A stretch of DNA of 36,270 bases, taken from Nitrosomicrobium frigidum (SeqCode). GTDB taxonomy: Archaea; Thermoproteota; Nitrososphaeria; Nitrososphaerales; Nitrososphaeraceae. Under the pieces are notes generated by a model. The model had not been told where the DNA came from and searched no databases. It was given only the letters and a program-made list of their open reading frames with translations. Numbering within the stretch: the first letter of the stretch is position 1; the number at the start of each line of letters is the position of its first letter. The DNA is taken from contig JAHEZK010000012.1 of NCBI GenBank assembly GCA_023251115.1, positions 1 through 36,270 of the forward strand. The letters are read 5' to 3'. The position numbers were made by a program, and so were the translations under genes. Shown here piece by piece: positions 8,262 to 15,356 of the stretch.

Positions 8262-8408
8262 TCAGTGACCACCACAGCCACAACCATGTTCTTCTCCGTG
8301 ATGATGAGCATTAGAATTTTCAGAACATGTAGGACAAAGTGGACTATTATTTTCAGACATAAATGTAATCCCGCAGGAACTACACTTTAACTTTTGAACG
8401 CCTTCCAT
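8262..8408 (-). CDS. 48-residue Cys/His-rich zinc-ribbon microprotein
   Basis: An ATG at 8408 opens a 48-codon frame beginning MEGVQKLKCSSCGITFMS. It has CSSC and CPTC 13 residues apart, a complete zinc ribbon, then a His/Cys-rich tail (AHHHGEEHGCGCGGH) that is a plausible second metal site for zinc, nickel or copper. The tail resembles those of metal chaperones. The position between an unknown gene and the cupredoxin-cyclase gene, which it faces divergently, invites a metal-related link, but this is inference. Confidence 0.75.
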   Translation of the reverse strand: MEGVQKLKCSSCGITFMSENNSPLCPTCSENSNAHHHGEEHGCGCGGH

Positions 8409-8559
8409 TATTTGTTAAGCACTAGAACCATAATTAATGTCTTTCTTGGTTAACAATTTTCAGATTCGCATAACTTATCTATTATACAAAGTGAAACTGA
8501 AGCTAAAACAAGGTATGAAGTACGTAAGGTTATATTCCCTCATAATTATTTAGGATTGA

Positions 8560-9615
8560 TTGAAACAATTTGTGGTTATTCCTAGATTCAAAGAGAATAC
8601 TACTGAAATAATGTATTTTGAACCAAGGATTGTCAAGATAGTCAAGAGCGATTCCATAACTTGGATTAATCGGGATACAAAAGTACATAACTTAACTTCG
8701 GGGGATGCAAACTCCTCATTGCAAAGTCCCTTTTTTCAGACTGGCAGTATGTTGCCAGGAGAATCAACTACTGTTAAGATTGATAGTAATCAGCAGAGCA
8801 TACCATACTATTGTTCTATACATCCTTCTGAAAGAGGCGTCATAGCAATATTTCCCATACCCGAGGATCAGATGACAGAACAGGACAAATCAAAATTCTT
8901 AGATGACATAAACTTGTTCATATCTGACAACGCAAATCAAAAAATATTAACTCGCCTTCAGAGACAGCTAGATCCTGCAATTATTGAGTATCTAAGCGAT
9001 CCTTATGCAACACTGATCCAGAATAGAGTTATGACCATTGTTTTTTGGGACATTACTAACTTTTCAAAATTAACAGAGATCTTTAGAGACCATCCAGAGT
9101 TGATAGCCGTTTTTCTCAATGAATACTTGGGTGTGGCTGTGCCTATAATACACGAATACGGTGGAATTATAGATAAATTCATTGGAGATGGCATACTTGC
9201 TTATTTTGGATTCAAAGAACAAGGTGACGATGGCTCAATTGGAGCTTCTAATGCGATTCTTGCTGCCCTAAAGCTGAAGCAGGCATTCCAGATTTTTAAG
9301 CGAAATTGGCTGGATATATGGAAGACAGTTACTAATTCTGATATAAGAATAGAAATAAAATGCGGTATTAACACAGGCTCGGTGTTAGTTGGGCTCATGG
9401 GAAGCCAAGAAAGGGATCAGTTTACTGTAATAGGAACACATGTGAACTTGGCAAGCAGGTTGGAAGGAATAGCTGAATCTGACCAAATAGTTATTTCTCA
9501 ATATACAAAAGAAAAAATCCTAGAAAAATTCAACTTAGAAACTATCAAGATAAAAGATAAAATAAAGGCATTTGAAGATATTGAGAAATATTACACAGTT
9601 CTAGCTCAGAAGTAG
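8560..9615 (+). CDS. Cupredoxin-class III adenylate cyclase fusion
   Basis: 351 residues from TTG. Residues 5-100 form a plastocyanin-like domain: H43 (KVHNLTSGD), C85 and H88 (YYCSIHPSERG) fit the type 1 copper ligands; where related archaeal cupredoxins have an axial Met (CxxHPxM) this has Glu91, with M64 a possible alternative. A linker with RLQRQLDPAIIEYLSDP resembles the cyclase-transducing segment. Residues 155-345 are a class III nucleotidyl cyclase: metal Asp164 (VFWDITNFS) and Asp210 (IDKFIGDG), substrate Lys206, Thr293 in place of the usual Asp (IGTHVN), and Asn296/Arg300 for transition-state binding. The Thr is the hallmark of class IIIb, several of which respond to bicarbonate. 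No signal peptide or membrane segment is seen, so both domains are probably cytosolic. Likely product cAMP. Confidence 0.88.
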   Translation: MKQFVVIPRFKENTTEIMYFEPRIVKIVKSDSITWINRDTKVHNLTSGDANSSLQSPFFQTGSMLPGESTTVKIDSNQQSIPYYCSIHPSERGVIAIFPIPEDQMTEQDKSKFLDDINLFISDNANQKILTRLQRQLDPAIIEYLSDPYATLIQNRVMTIVFWDITNFSKLTEIFRDHPELIAVFLNEYLGVAVPIIHEYGGIIDKFIGDGILAYFGFKEQGDDGSIGASNAILAALKLKQAFQIFKRNWLDIWKTVTNSDIRIEIKCGINTGSVLVGLMGSQERDQFTVIGTHVNLASRLEGIAESDQIVISQYTKEKILEKFNLETIKIKDKIKAFEDIEKYYTVLAQK

Positions 9616-9682
9616 AGTTTCTAGATCCCGTAACGAATTAGTATTTTTACGATCAAGTCCATTATATAGCTATGGGATCGTA

Positions 9683-10837
9683 TTGGGTGGATTTAAAGTA
9701 GCAACACTTTCCTTAATGCTCGCTAGAATAATATACACAATTAACTGGTTTAATATTGCTTCAATCTTTTACCTCATAGCTTTGGATTTTAAAGAAGACA
9801 TAGCCATGTTGGGAATAATTAGCGCTAGTTTTCTTATTGGTGTTGGCCTCTTCCAAGTACCTGCGGGAATTATAGCTGCAAAGTACGGTCTGAGAAACAT
9901 GGCCATTTATGGAATAACGATCGCCTCAACTGCAGCATTAGTTACTGGGTTGGCAAGTGGTACAATGCAGATTACAATCTTGCGATTCTTGATTGGGATT
10001 GGCATGGCATGTTTCTTTGGACCTAGTGTCATGCTGGTTTCAAAATATTTGGGGAAAGAATCTGAAGGATTGGGAATTGGACTCTTGAACTCTGCACATG
10101 CCCTAGGTGGAATTGTAGGATTGTTTGGTTGGGTTGTATTGGCTGAGGCTCTAGGATGGAGGGCCTCACTAATTCTGAGTGGTGGTTTAGGAATAGCTAC
10201 GGCAATTATGTTGAGCAGAACGCTGTTAAAGGAAGAAGTTAAAGTATCAGAGCATTTTAGAATCAAGATTTCGGATATATTAAAAACCATATTTAACAAA
10301 TCATTGGTAATTCTCGGTTTTACTTTACTTGGGTTTCAGGCAGGGTCAAGTATGATTTTAACATTTAGTGTATTCTACTTTGTTGATCATTTGAATATAC
10401 GCCCAGTTGATGCAGGTCTAATAGCTAGTCTGAGTTTAGTAGTTGCTCTAGTATCCTCACCACTGTTTGGAAGAATTTATGATAAAATCGGTAATGCAAA
10501 GAAGCTGTTATTTATATCAGGTATCGTAAGCGCTATCAGCATACTAGGTTTTGCCACAGACTCACTATACATAATCATAATTTCAGTCGTGATAACGGGA
10601 TTATTCTTATCCGCAGGCTTTGTAATCGTATACGCGAAAGCCAAAGAAATCAACAAATCTCAATCTCAATATCAAACTCTTGCTGTAAGTTATGTTAATG
10701 GTCTCTCATTATTTGGGGTTTTTTGGATTCCCATACTATTTTCAATCGTTGCGAACCGAGTGGGCTATGAGATAGCTTGGTTGTTGGGAGGTCTGACTGT
10801 GATATTCCTGGTGCTTCCTGTATTGAAACTAAAATGA
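9683..10837 (+). CDS. Major facilitator superfamily transporter
   Basis: 384 residues with 12 hydrophobic segments in two halves. Typical MFS landmarks are present: a first-half loop after TM2 (AAKYGLRNMAIYG, in place of the usual GxLxDRxGRR), an ARG-like polar TM4 region (LRFLIGIGMACFFGP) and a second-half loop FGRIYDKIGNAKK. The family moves small solutes by proton or solute exchange; the closest subgroup in appearance is the anion/nitrate-like porters, but the substrate cannot be read. TTG start, because an ATG 11 bases upstream is in another frame with an early stop. It follows the cyclase gene by 67 bases in the same direction, so co-transcription is possible. Confidence 0.85.
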   Translation: MGGFKVATLSLMLARIIYTINWFNIASIFYLIALDFKEDIAMLGIISASFLIGVGLFQVPAGIIAAKYGLRNMAIYGITIASTAALVTGLASGTMQITILRFLIGIGMACFFGPSVMLVSKYLGKESEGLGIGLLNSAHALGGIVGLFGWVVLAEALGWRASLILSGGLGIATAIMLSRTLLKEEVKVSEHFRIKISDILKTIFNKSLVILGFTLLGFQAGSSMILTFSVFYFVDHLNIRPVDAGLIASLSLVVALVSSPLFGRIYDKIGNAKKLLFISGIVSAISILGFATDSLYIIIISVVITGLFLSAGFVIVYAKAKEINKSQSQYQTLAVSYVNGLSLFGVFWIPILFSIVANRVGYEIAWLLGGLTVIFLVLPVLKLK

Positions 10838-10974
10838 ACAATTTATTCTGCTATAAAATCAATTATCATAAATTATCAGTTAATTGACATCAATTTTTAT
10901 ATTCTACCGTTAATATGTCGAGTTTGAACTAAAAGTTCAAATGATATTCAATGACTAAAAAGGTGAGTATTTGA

Positions 10975-11430
10975 ATGGGTTGGAATAAGAAAACAAGAAA
11001 CTACAGAAATACTGTCCTGTTTGTTGTGGTTAGCATATTTATTCTTTCAATTGTACACCAACCACTATTTGCAAATCATGGAAAAGAGATACTACTGAAG
11101 TTAAATGATGGTCAATTTTTTTTACCGCCAGCCAAGAACGTCCAGCAAATTAAATTAACCACTACATATTCAGTTTCTGATCCTGCCACAGTAGGCAAGC
11201 AAATCAGTGCGACGATGAAAATATACACATCGAATGGGACATTACTTAAAACTACCTCAATTCCAAATGGATTCAAAGTTGACAATTCTGGTTTCCAGCA
11301 ATTTGTTACCAGTTTACCAAACAGTACCCTTCAATCAATCACCACTATTGTTTTATTTACGGATTTGAATAAAACTTCACCATTATCAAATTCGTTAACA
11401 AATAATTTAGTTCTAAATAAAACACAATAA
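10975..11430 (+). CDS. Secreted protein of unknown function
   Basis: 151 residues. A basic N-terminus (WNKKTRNYR) and hydrophobic core (TVLFVVVSIFILSIV) followed by FANHG give a standard signal peptide with likely cleavage around residue 34. The mature part is Thr/Ser/Asn-rich and strand-like, without cysteines, and could be a small beta sandwich. GGTGAG about 10 bases before the ATG could act as a ribosome site. No family recognised. Confidence 0.65.
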   Translation: MGWNKKTRNYRNTVLFVVVSIFILSIVHQPLFANHGKEILLKLNDGQFFLPPAKNVQQIKLTTTYSVSDPATVGKQISATMKIYTSNGTLLKTTSIPNGFKVDNSGFQQFVTSLPNSTLQSITTIVLFTDLNKTSPLSNSLTNNLVLNKTQ

Positions 11431-11611
11431 TGATTCTAATTTTTTAAACGTTTAAACTTTAAGTCGCAAAGAATGTAAAAACAATAGTAATAGTAATCCA
11501 TAGTTCTCACAAGTATTATGTTAAATTGAGAATAGTTTTTTTCTTTTCTATCGAATGGTATTCAAAATTAGGAGGACTTAAATATTTTCCCTGCGAGAAT
11601 AATCTATCAGG

Positions 11612-11920
11612 ATGATTACCGCAGAAATAAGTGTGCTACCTATTGGAATACGCTCTGGGACGAGTATGAGTAAGGAAATAGCATTAGCTTTTGATGCTAT
11701 TAGCGGAATCAAAGACCTTAAAGCAACCCTCACGCCACTGGGGACTCAAATTCAATCAAATAACATGGTAGACATCCTCAATGCAATAAATATTGCCCAT
11801 GAAGCTGTCAAGTCTTCTGGAATCCAGAGAGTGATCTCTATAGTGCACATTGATGAAAGATTGGATAAGGAACAGAATCTGGATCAGAAAGTTGACTCTG
11901 TGATGAATAAGCTCAAGTGA
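11612..11920 (+). CDS. MTH1187/UPF0045-family thiamine-binding-type protein
   Basis: 102 residues, the usual length. The sequence ITAEISVLPIGIRSGTSMS followed by TPLGTQIQ and HEAVKSSGIQRVISIVHIDE is typical of the MTH1187/YkoF-like ferredoxin-fold family (formerly DUF77), members of which bind thiamine or hydroxymethylpyrimidine in the cytosol. A promoter-like CTTAAATATT lies about 30 bases before the ATG. An NCS1 transporter of possible pyrimidine or thiamine-precursor type lies at 23360, too far away to be called an operon. Confidence 0.85.
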   Translation: MITAEISVLPIGIRSGTSMSKEIALAFDAISGIKDLKATLTPLGTQIQSNNMVDILNAINIAHEAVKSSGIQRVISIVHIDERLDKEQNLDQKVDSVMNKLK

Positions 11921-12580
11921 GCAGATTTTAATCTTTTGTATGATACTCTGTTAAACTGGGTACTTATTTTCATAACATTGAAAACCCAACTCTTGTTACT
12001 CTCAATTCTCTTGACCATCTAAGAGAACGCCACATTCATTTGTGGATCATGTATCATAAAACTTGACAGCGCCTTTGATATCTATGAAAAATTTATTCCA
12101 ATTGCCTTATTGCTAGGATGGCTGCATCTACATTTACGACTTGATGAGCCATGTTCTGAAAGCTTATGGCGACAGGTACGATAGTCTCAAATTACATCTT
12201 CATATTGACCCACTACGTTTACAAAGTGCTGGCGGTGGCCAGACATACCGTATATAAAACAACATGACATAATACCCTTTCTTAAATAGTGACCTTTCAA
12301 TTGGGTGTTATAATTTTAATTACCAGCCTGAAATATTGTCTTGTTTTTCTACTGATTTGTTTTCATTACTCTTTAATAATTCTGTTCTAGGAGAACTAAT
12401 AATTTTATTTCACGAGTATGCATATTTTTTGGTAAATGGTAATTGATTACAATAATCATGGTAGATTTAATTGAACCTTGCACAAGCGATCTTGTCAATT
12501 TGAGACATTTCGAATTATTTGAGGGGATAATAGTCTTAACCGAATCAAATTTAAGACATAGGGAAAATAAGTAGTATTAG
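11921..12580. other. Gene-poor 0.66 kb spacer with coding-like fragments
   Basis: No intact gene. It holds an open stretch at 12117-12257 that reads like protein (listed separately), and on the minus strand near 12325-12407 another short run (SSPRTELLKSNENKS) without a proper start. This looks like old gene remains. The 3' end includes AAATTTAAG at about 12547, a TATA-like site 30 bases before the VOC gene. Confidence 0.4.
12117..12257 (+). pseudogene. Coding-like fragment, possible gene remnant
   Basis: A 46-codon open stretch following a stop reads DGCIYIYDLMSHVLKAYGDR and later HIDPLRLQSAGGGQTYRI, a balanced amino-acid composition unlike the neighbouring non-coding DNA. A TTG at 12141 or ATG at 12144 could start a 37-38 residue peptide. 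It could be the 3' end of a decayed gene or a real microprotein; no family is recognised. Confidence 0.35.
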
Positions 12581-12994
12581 ATGTTCAAACGACTTGGTGC
12601 CGCAATACTTCTAGTCGAAGATTTACAGAAGTGCATAGCTTTCTATAGGGATATCCTTGAATTGAAAATAAAAAACCAATCACCTGATTGGGTTGAATTT
12701 CAGAATGAGGGTCAAAGTGCTGTGTTGGCGCTGCATCCTGCACGTATCAAACAGAAAGGATCTTCAAATATGTTAGTAGGTTTCAGTGTGAGTAACTTGG
12801 AATCTGTGTGTAAAAAACTCGAAGATAAGCATGTCAAATTTCATAAGCAGATAACTCAAGAATCTTTTGGAAAGCATGCCATAATAGAAGATCCTGAAGG
12901 TCACCTGATATCTATTGTAGAGATTCCGCCAAAAGATGAATTAGGACAGATTCCCTATTATCATGGCTTTGCTCCAGTTGAAGGCTTAATGTGA
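12581..12994 (+). CDS. VOC/glyoxalase-superfamily protein
   Basis: 137 residues with the two beta-alpha-beta-beta-beta modules of the vicinal oxygen chelate fold: AAILLVEDLQKCIAFYRDIL begins the first and MLVGFSVSNLESVCKKLEDK the second, ending KHAIIEDPEGHLISIVE. The final His-x-Asp-Pro-x-Gly-x-x-(I/L)-x-x-x-E pattern supplies the usual second metal pair (H and E). Members include glyoxalase I, dioxygenases and resistance proteins; the reaction here cannot be specified. ATG at 12581 with a TATA-like element 30 bases upstream. Confidence 0.88.
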   Translation: MFKRLGAAILLVEDLQKCIAFYRDILELKIKNQSPDWVEFQNEGQSAVLALHPARIKQKGSSNMLVGFSVSNLESVCKKLEDKHVKFHKQITQESFGKHAIIEDPEGHLISIVEIPPKDELGQIPYYHGFAPVEGLM

Positions 12995-13126
12995 TATTGC
13001 AGATGTAGTTGCTTGCGTTTTATTATTTAAACAAGTTCAATGATAGCAGAAATTTCAGTTTTTGTCAATCAATAATTCCATCTTACATATCTTTTATATC
13101 ATAACAATTCTGTAAATACGTGTTAA

Positions 13127-14167
13127 ATGTCATGTAACCCTGCTAGTAATGAAATTAGTGTAGCTTCCAGCTCCATTGCGAAAGTTACATTACAGGCTAT
13201 ATCTAGGGCAACAGCAGGTATTGACTGCTTTCTTGCCAGTGAATTTTTTAGCTATGTTGTCTCTAATGGGCTATCACTAAAATTTCTTGATCTTAAAAAG
13301 AAGGGATTGAAATTAAGAATGATCTCCGATATAGGTATGAAACAGGCTTCATTATATAGAGGCTTTCTAAACTATTTTGAAATTAGGCATTTTGATAAAA
13401 TCGCATACAATATCATACTCATAGACGACGCAGAATTTGTGATGTTTCTTAAGAAGAATAACGATAGGAGAAGATTATTACGCATTTCTGACAAATCATT
13501 CGTGTCTGCTCAGCAGTTCCTATTTAATTCGTTGTGGAGTATTGCGTTACCTTACAAAGAGAAAATTAAAGAATTCGAATATGATAAAGAAAAATCTTTT
13601 ACAAAAAATGTTTCCAAGTCATACGAGATACGCAATATCATAAGGAAATCTATCACGTCATCAATAGATGAAATATTGGTTCTATTTTCAGAATTTGAAG
13701 TTTTGATTCATTCAAAGAAATTAGGCATATTGAATTTATTGGAAGAGGCTTCAAAGAATGGAGTAAGGGTAAGGACAATAGTCTATTGTGAGAACAAGAA
13801 AGTTAAGGATAAAATAAGAGATTCATTTCATGATAACTTCCCCAATATCTCTGTCCAATACTTACAAAAATCCTTACAAACAAGAATGACAACAATGATA
13901 TTTGATAGAAGGACATTTCTTGACATTTCCCCAGATTTCAATTTTAGTAGAAACCTAGAAGGTGGGAAAGGATTAAGCGTCTATTCCAATAACGAAATCA
14001 AGCTCAACTCCCTGTTATCTATCTTTGAATTTCTCTGGATTCAATCGGATATTGATAATCAAAAGGTGATTAAGGAAGCGTACTTTAAGCTTTTTAAAGG
14101 ATTCAATCTTCGTGATGAAAAATATAAGAGGAGTTGGAAATTTGAAATGAGCAAGAAGAAAACCTAG
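13127..14167 (+). CDS. Kinase-less sensor-type protein (TrmB/PLD-like domains)
   Basis: 346 residues, soluble. The halves each look like the PLD-fold or TrmB-type input domain that starts many Nitrososphaeria sensor histidine kinases: second half IIRKSITSSIDEILVLFS, EEASKNGVRVRTIVY, QTRMTTMIFDRR and LSVYSNNEIKLNSLLSIFEF. In those kinases this module is followed by HisKA and HATPase domains. Here the protein ends after the module, with no H-box, N-box or HKD catalytic motif. It may bind a ligand or act as a partner of a separate kinase. ATG start; TATA-like CTTTTATATC about 31 bases upstream. Confidence 0.65.
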   Translation: MSCNPASNEISVASSSIAKVTLQAISRATAGIDCFLASEFFSYVVSNGLSLKFLDLKKKGLKLRMISDIGMKQASLYRGFLNYFEIRHFDKIAYNIILIDDAEFVMFLKKNNDRRRLLRISDKSFVSAQQFLFNSLWSIALPYKEKIKEFEYDKEKSFTKNVSKSYEIRNIIRKSITSSIDEILVLFSEFEVLIHSKKLGILNLLEEASKNGVRVRTIVYCENKKVKDKIRDSFHDNFPNISVQYLQKSLQTRMTTMIFDRRTFLDISPDFNFSRNLEGGKGLSVYSNNEIKLNSLLSIFEFLWIQSDIDNQKVIKEAYFKLFKGFNLRDEKYKRSWKFEMSKKKT

Positions 14168-14263
14168 ATTGGCAGGTATTATAATATCTCATTTAGTATA
14201 TTTCGTCTTCCAATTTGCTCATCAATAATAATAATAAGCTTGTTGTAGTATTATAATAGTGGG

Positions 14264-14548
14264 ATGAGCGAATTTGCCTTCTTTCGATTCAAAAGTGCTA
14301 ACATGTTAAGTGAAGATGAAGAACGAGATAAACAAGAGATGATTAGACTAACAGAGCAGGTTCTTGATGCCAGAGGTATAGAATGTGATGCTAGAATTGC
14401 AAAGATATCGGAAGATAGATTAAGAGAAATACTTGAAGAAGTGAGAAAGCTACGAAGGAAAAAGAAAATGAATAAGGTTGGATCAGATGATGGTAGTTCG
14501 AACGAAGACAGATATATTCAAAATGAAGAGGGAAGCTACATAAAGTAG
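14264..14548 (+). CDS. Small charged helical protein
   Basis: 94 residues, rich in Glu, Arg and Lys, with a predicted long helix (SEDEERDKQEMIRLTEQVLD; EDRLREILEEVRKLRRKKKM) and a polar Ser/Asn/Asp tail. No cysteines or membrane segment. Ends 22 bases before the next gene in the same direction, suggesting one transcript. No family recognised. Confidence 0.6.
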   Translation: MSEFAFFRFKSANMLSEDEERDKQEMIRLTEQVLDARGIECDARIAKISEDRLREILEEVRKLRRKKKMNKVGSDDGSSNEDRYIQNEEGSYIK

Positions 14549-14570
14549 ATAAAGTGGTAGATAAAGTGGT

Positions 14571-14915
14571 TTGAATTTGAATGTGGATAATCTCACGAAT
14601 CGCTGGCTTGCAGCTCTCGGCATAGGGGCAGTAATTTTTGGTTTGGCATTATTTACTTTACGAGTTCCCGTACGTACAATGATCATTTTCTTTGCAATTG
14701 GGATACCAGTAGTATTTTTATGGTTATACGCTGATGAAAGATCACGTAAAGAAAAGAAAGAGATGGAGGAGTTAGGAAAGATACAACAGCAACAATGTAT
14801 TTGCTCTGTATGTAAGCATGAACAGGCAGCAGTTTGTCTAGATCAAAAGTGCCCCTGTTGCATTATTCTGAAAGGCGATAGTATAGTAGGACATTCTATA
14901 AATCCTCTACAATAG
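14571..14915 (+). CDS. Two-helix membrane protein with C-terminal Cys cluster
   Basis: 114 residues from TTG. Two hydrophobic segments (about residues 12-30 and 36-53) are followed by a charged helix (DERSRKEKKEMEELGKIQQQ) and a cluster of seven cysteines at residues 76-97 (CICSVCKHEQ, CLDQKCPCC), which can bind one or two zinc ions or an iron-sulfur centre. The short hairpin topology puts the Cys cluster on the cytosolic side if the N-terminus is inside. No named family; it follows the charged helical gene closely. Confidence 0.65.
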   Translation: MNLNVDNLTNRWLAALGIGAVIFGLALFTLRVPVRTMIIFFAIGIPVVFLWLYADERSRKEKKEMEELGKIQQQQCICSVCKHEQAAVCLDQKCPCCIILKGDSIVGHSINPLQ

Positions 14916-15135
14916 TAGAACACGGTAGTAAGTGTGCAGAATCAAAATATAAAAATTTACTATTGCGTTGTTGTGTTACTTTGAATAATTTGTTACTATG
15001 AATAATATTTATCTTTTCAATTATCATATCAGAATCTGAACAAACGAATATTAAAAAAACCTTTCAAAGTCAGCTTAACAAGTCTTTTATTTAGTAATCA
15101 TTTTGTTTCATTGAAAGTCTAAAAGAATACCTTTT

Positions 15136-15224
15136 AAATCCAAATCCAAATCACGAAAATGCGGATTATATCTTACAAGTCCAAATCAATTGAGTGAATG
15201 TCCCGAAAGGTCTAATTTGGATTT
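15136..15224. repeat. Direct and inverted AAATCCAAAT copies
   Basis: AAATCCAAAT occurs twice in overlap at 15136-15151 and once inverted (ATTTGGATTT) at 15215-15224, upstream of the KAP-pentapeptide gene. The arms are 63 bases apart. Such a layout could be an operator pair or the trace of an inserted element; nothing decides between them. Confidence 0.35.
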
Positions 15225-15327
15225 ATCCAATTAGGTAATTAATAATGTTGGTAATAGATAATTAAGTCGTTTTGTTAACTCAGTTCGCCAAAACACACTA
15301 TACCTAAATCTAGGATAGCAACAAATA

Positions 15328-15336
15328 CTTAAAAAT
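15328..15336 (+). promoter_or_regulatory. TATA box of the KAP-pentapeptide gene
   Basis: CTTAAAAAT is centred 25 bases before the GTG at 15357, the spacing of a leaderless archaeal transcript. It supports the GTG rather than the later TTG at 15363. Confidence 0.55.
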
Positions 15337-15356
15337 GAATCAAGTTAAAGTAAGAT

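Larger units (their letters stand above)
14916..15356. other. 0.44 kb AT-rich leader region of the KAP gene
   Basis: No gene seen. It contains two overlapping AAATCCAAAT copies (15136-15145 and 15142-15151), the inverted copy ATTTGGATTT (15215-15224) and the TATA box at 15328-15336. Confidence 0.4.
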
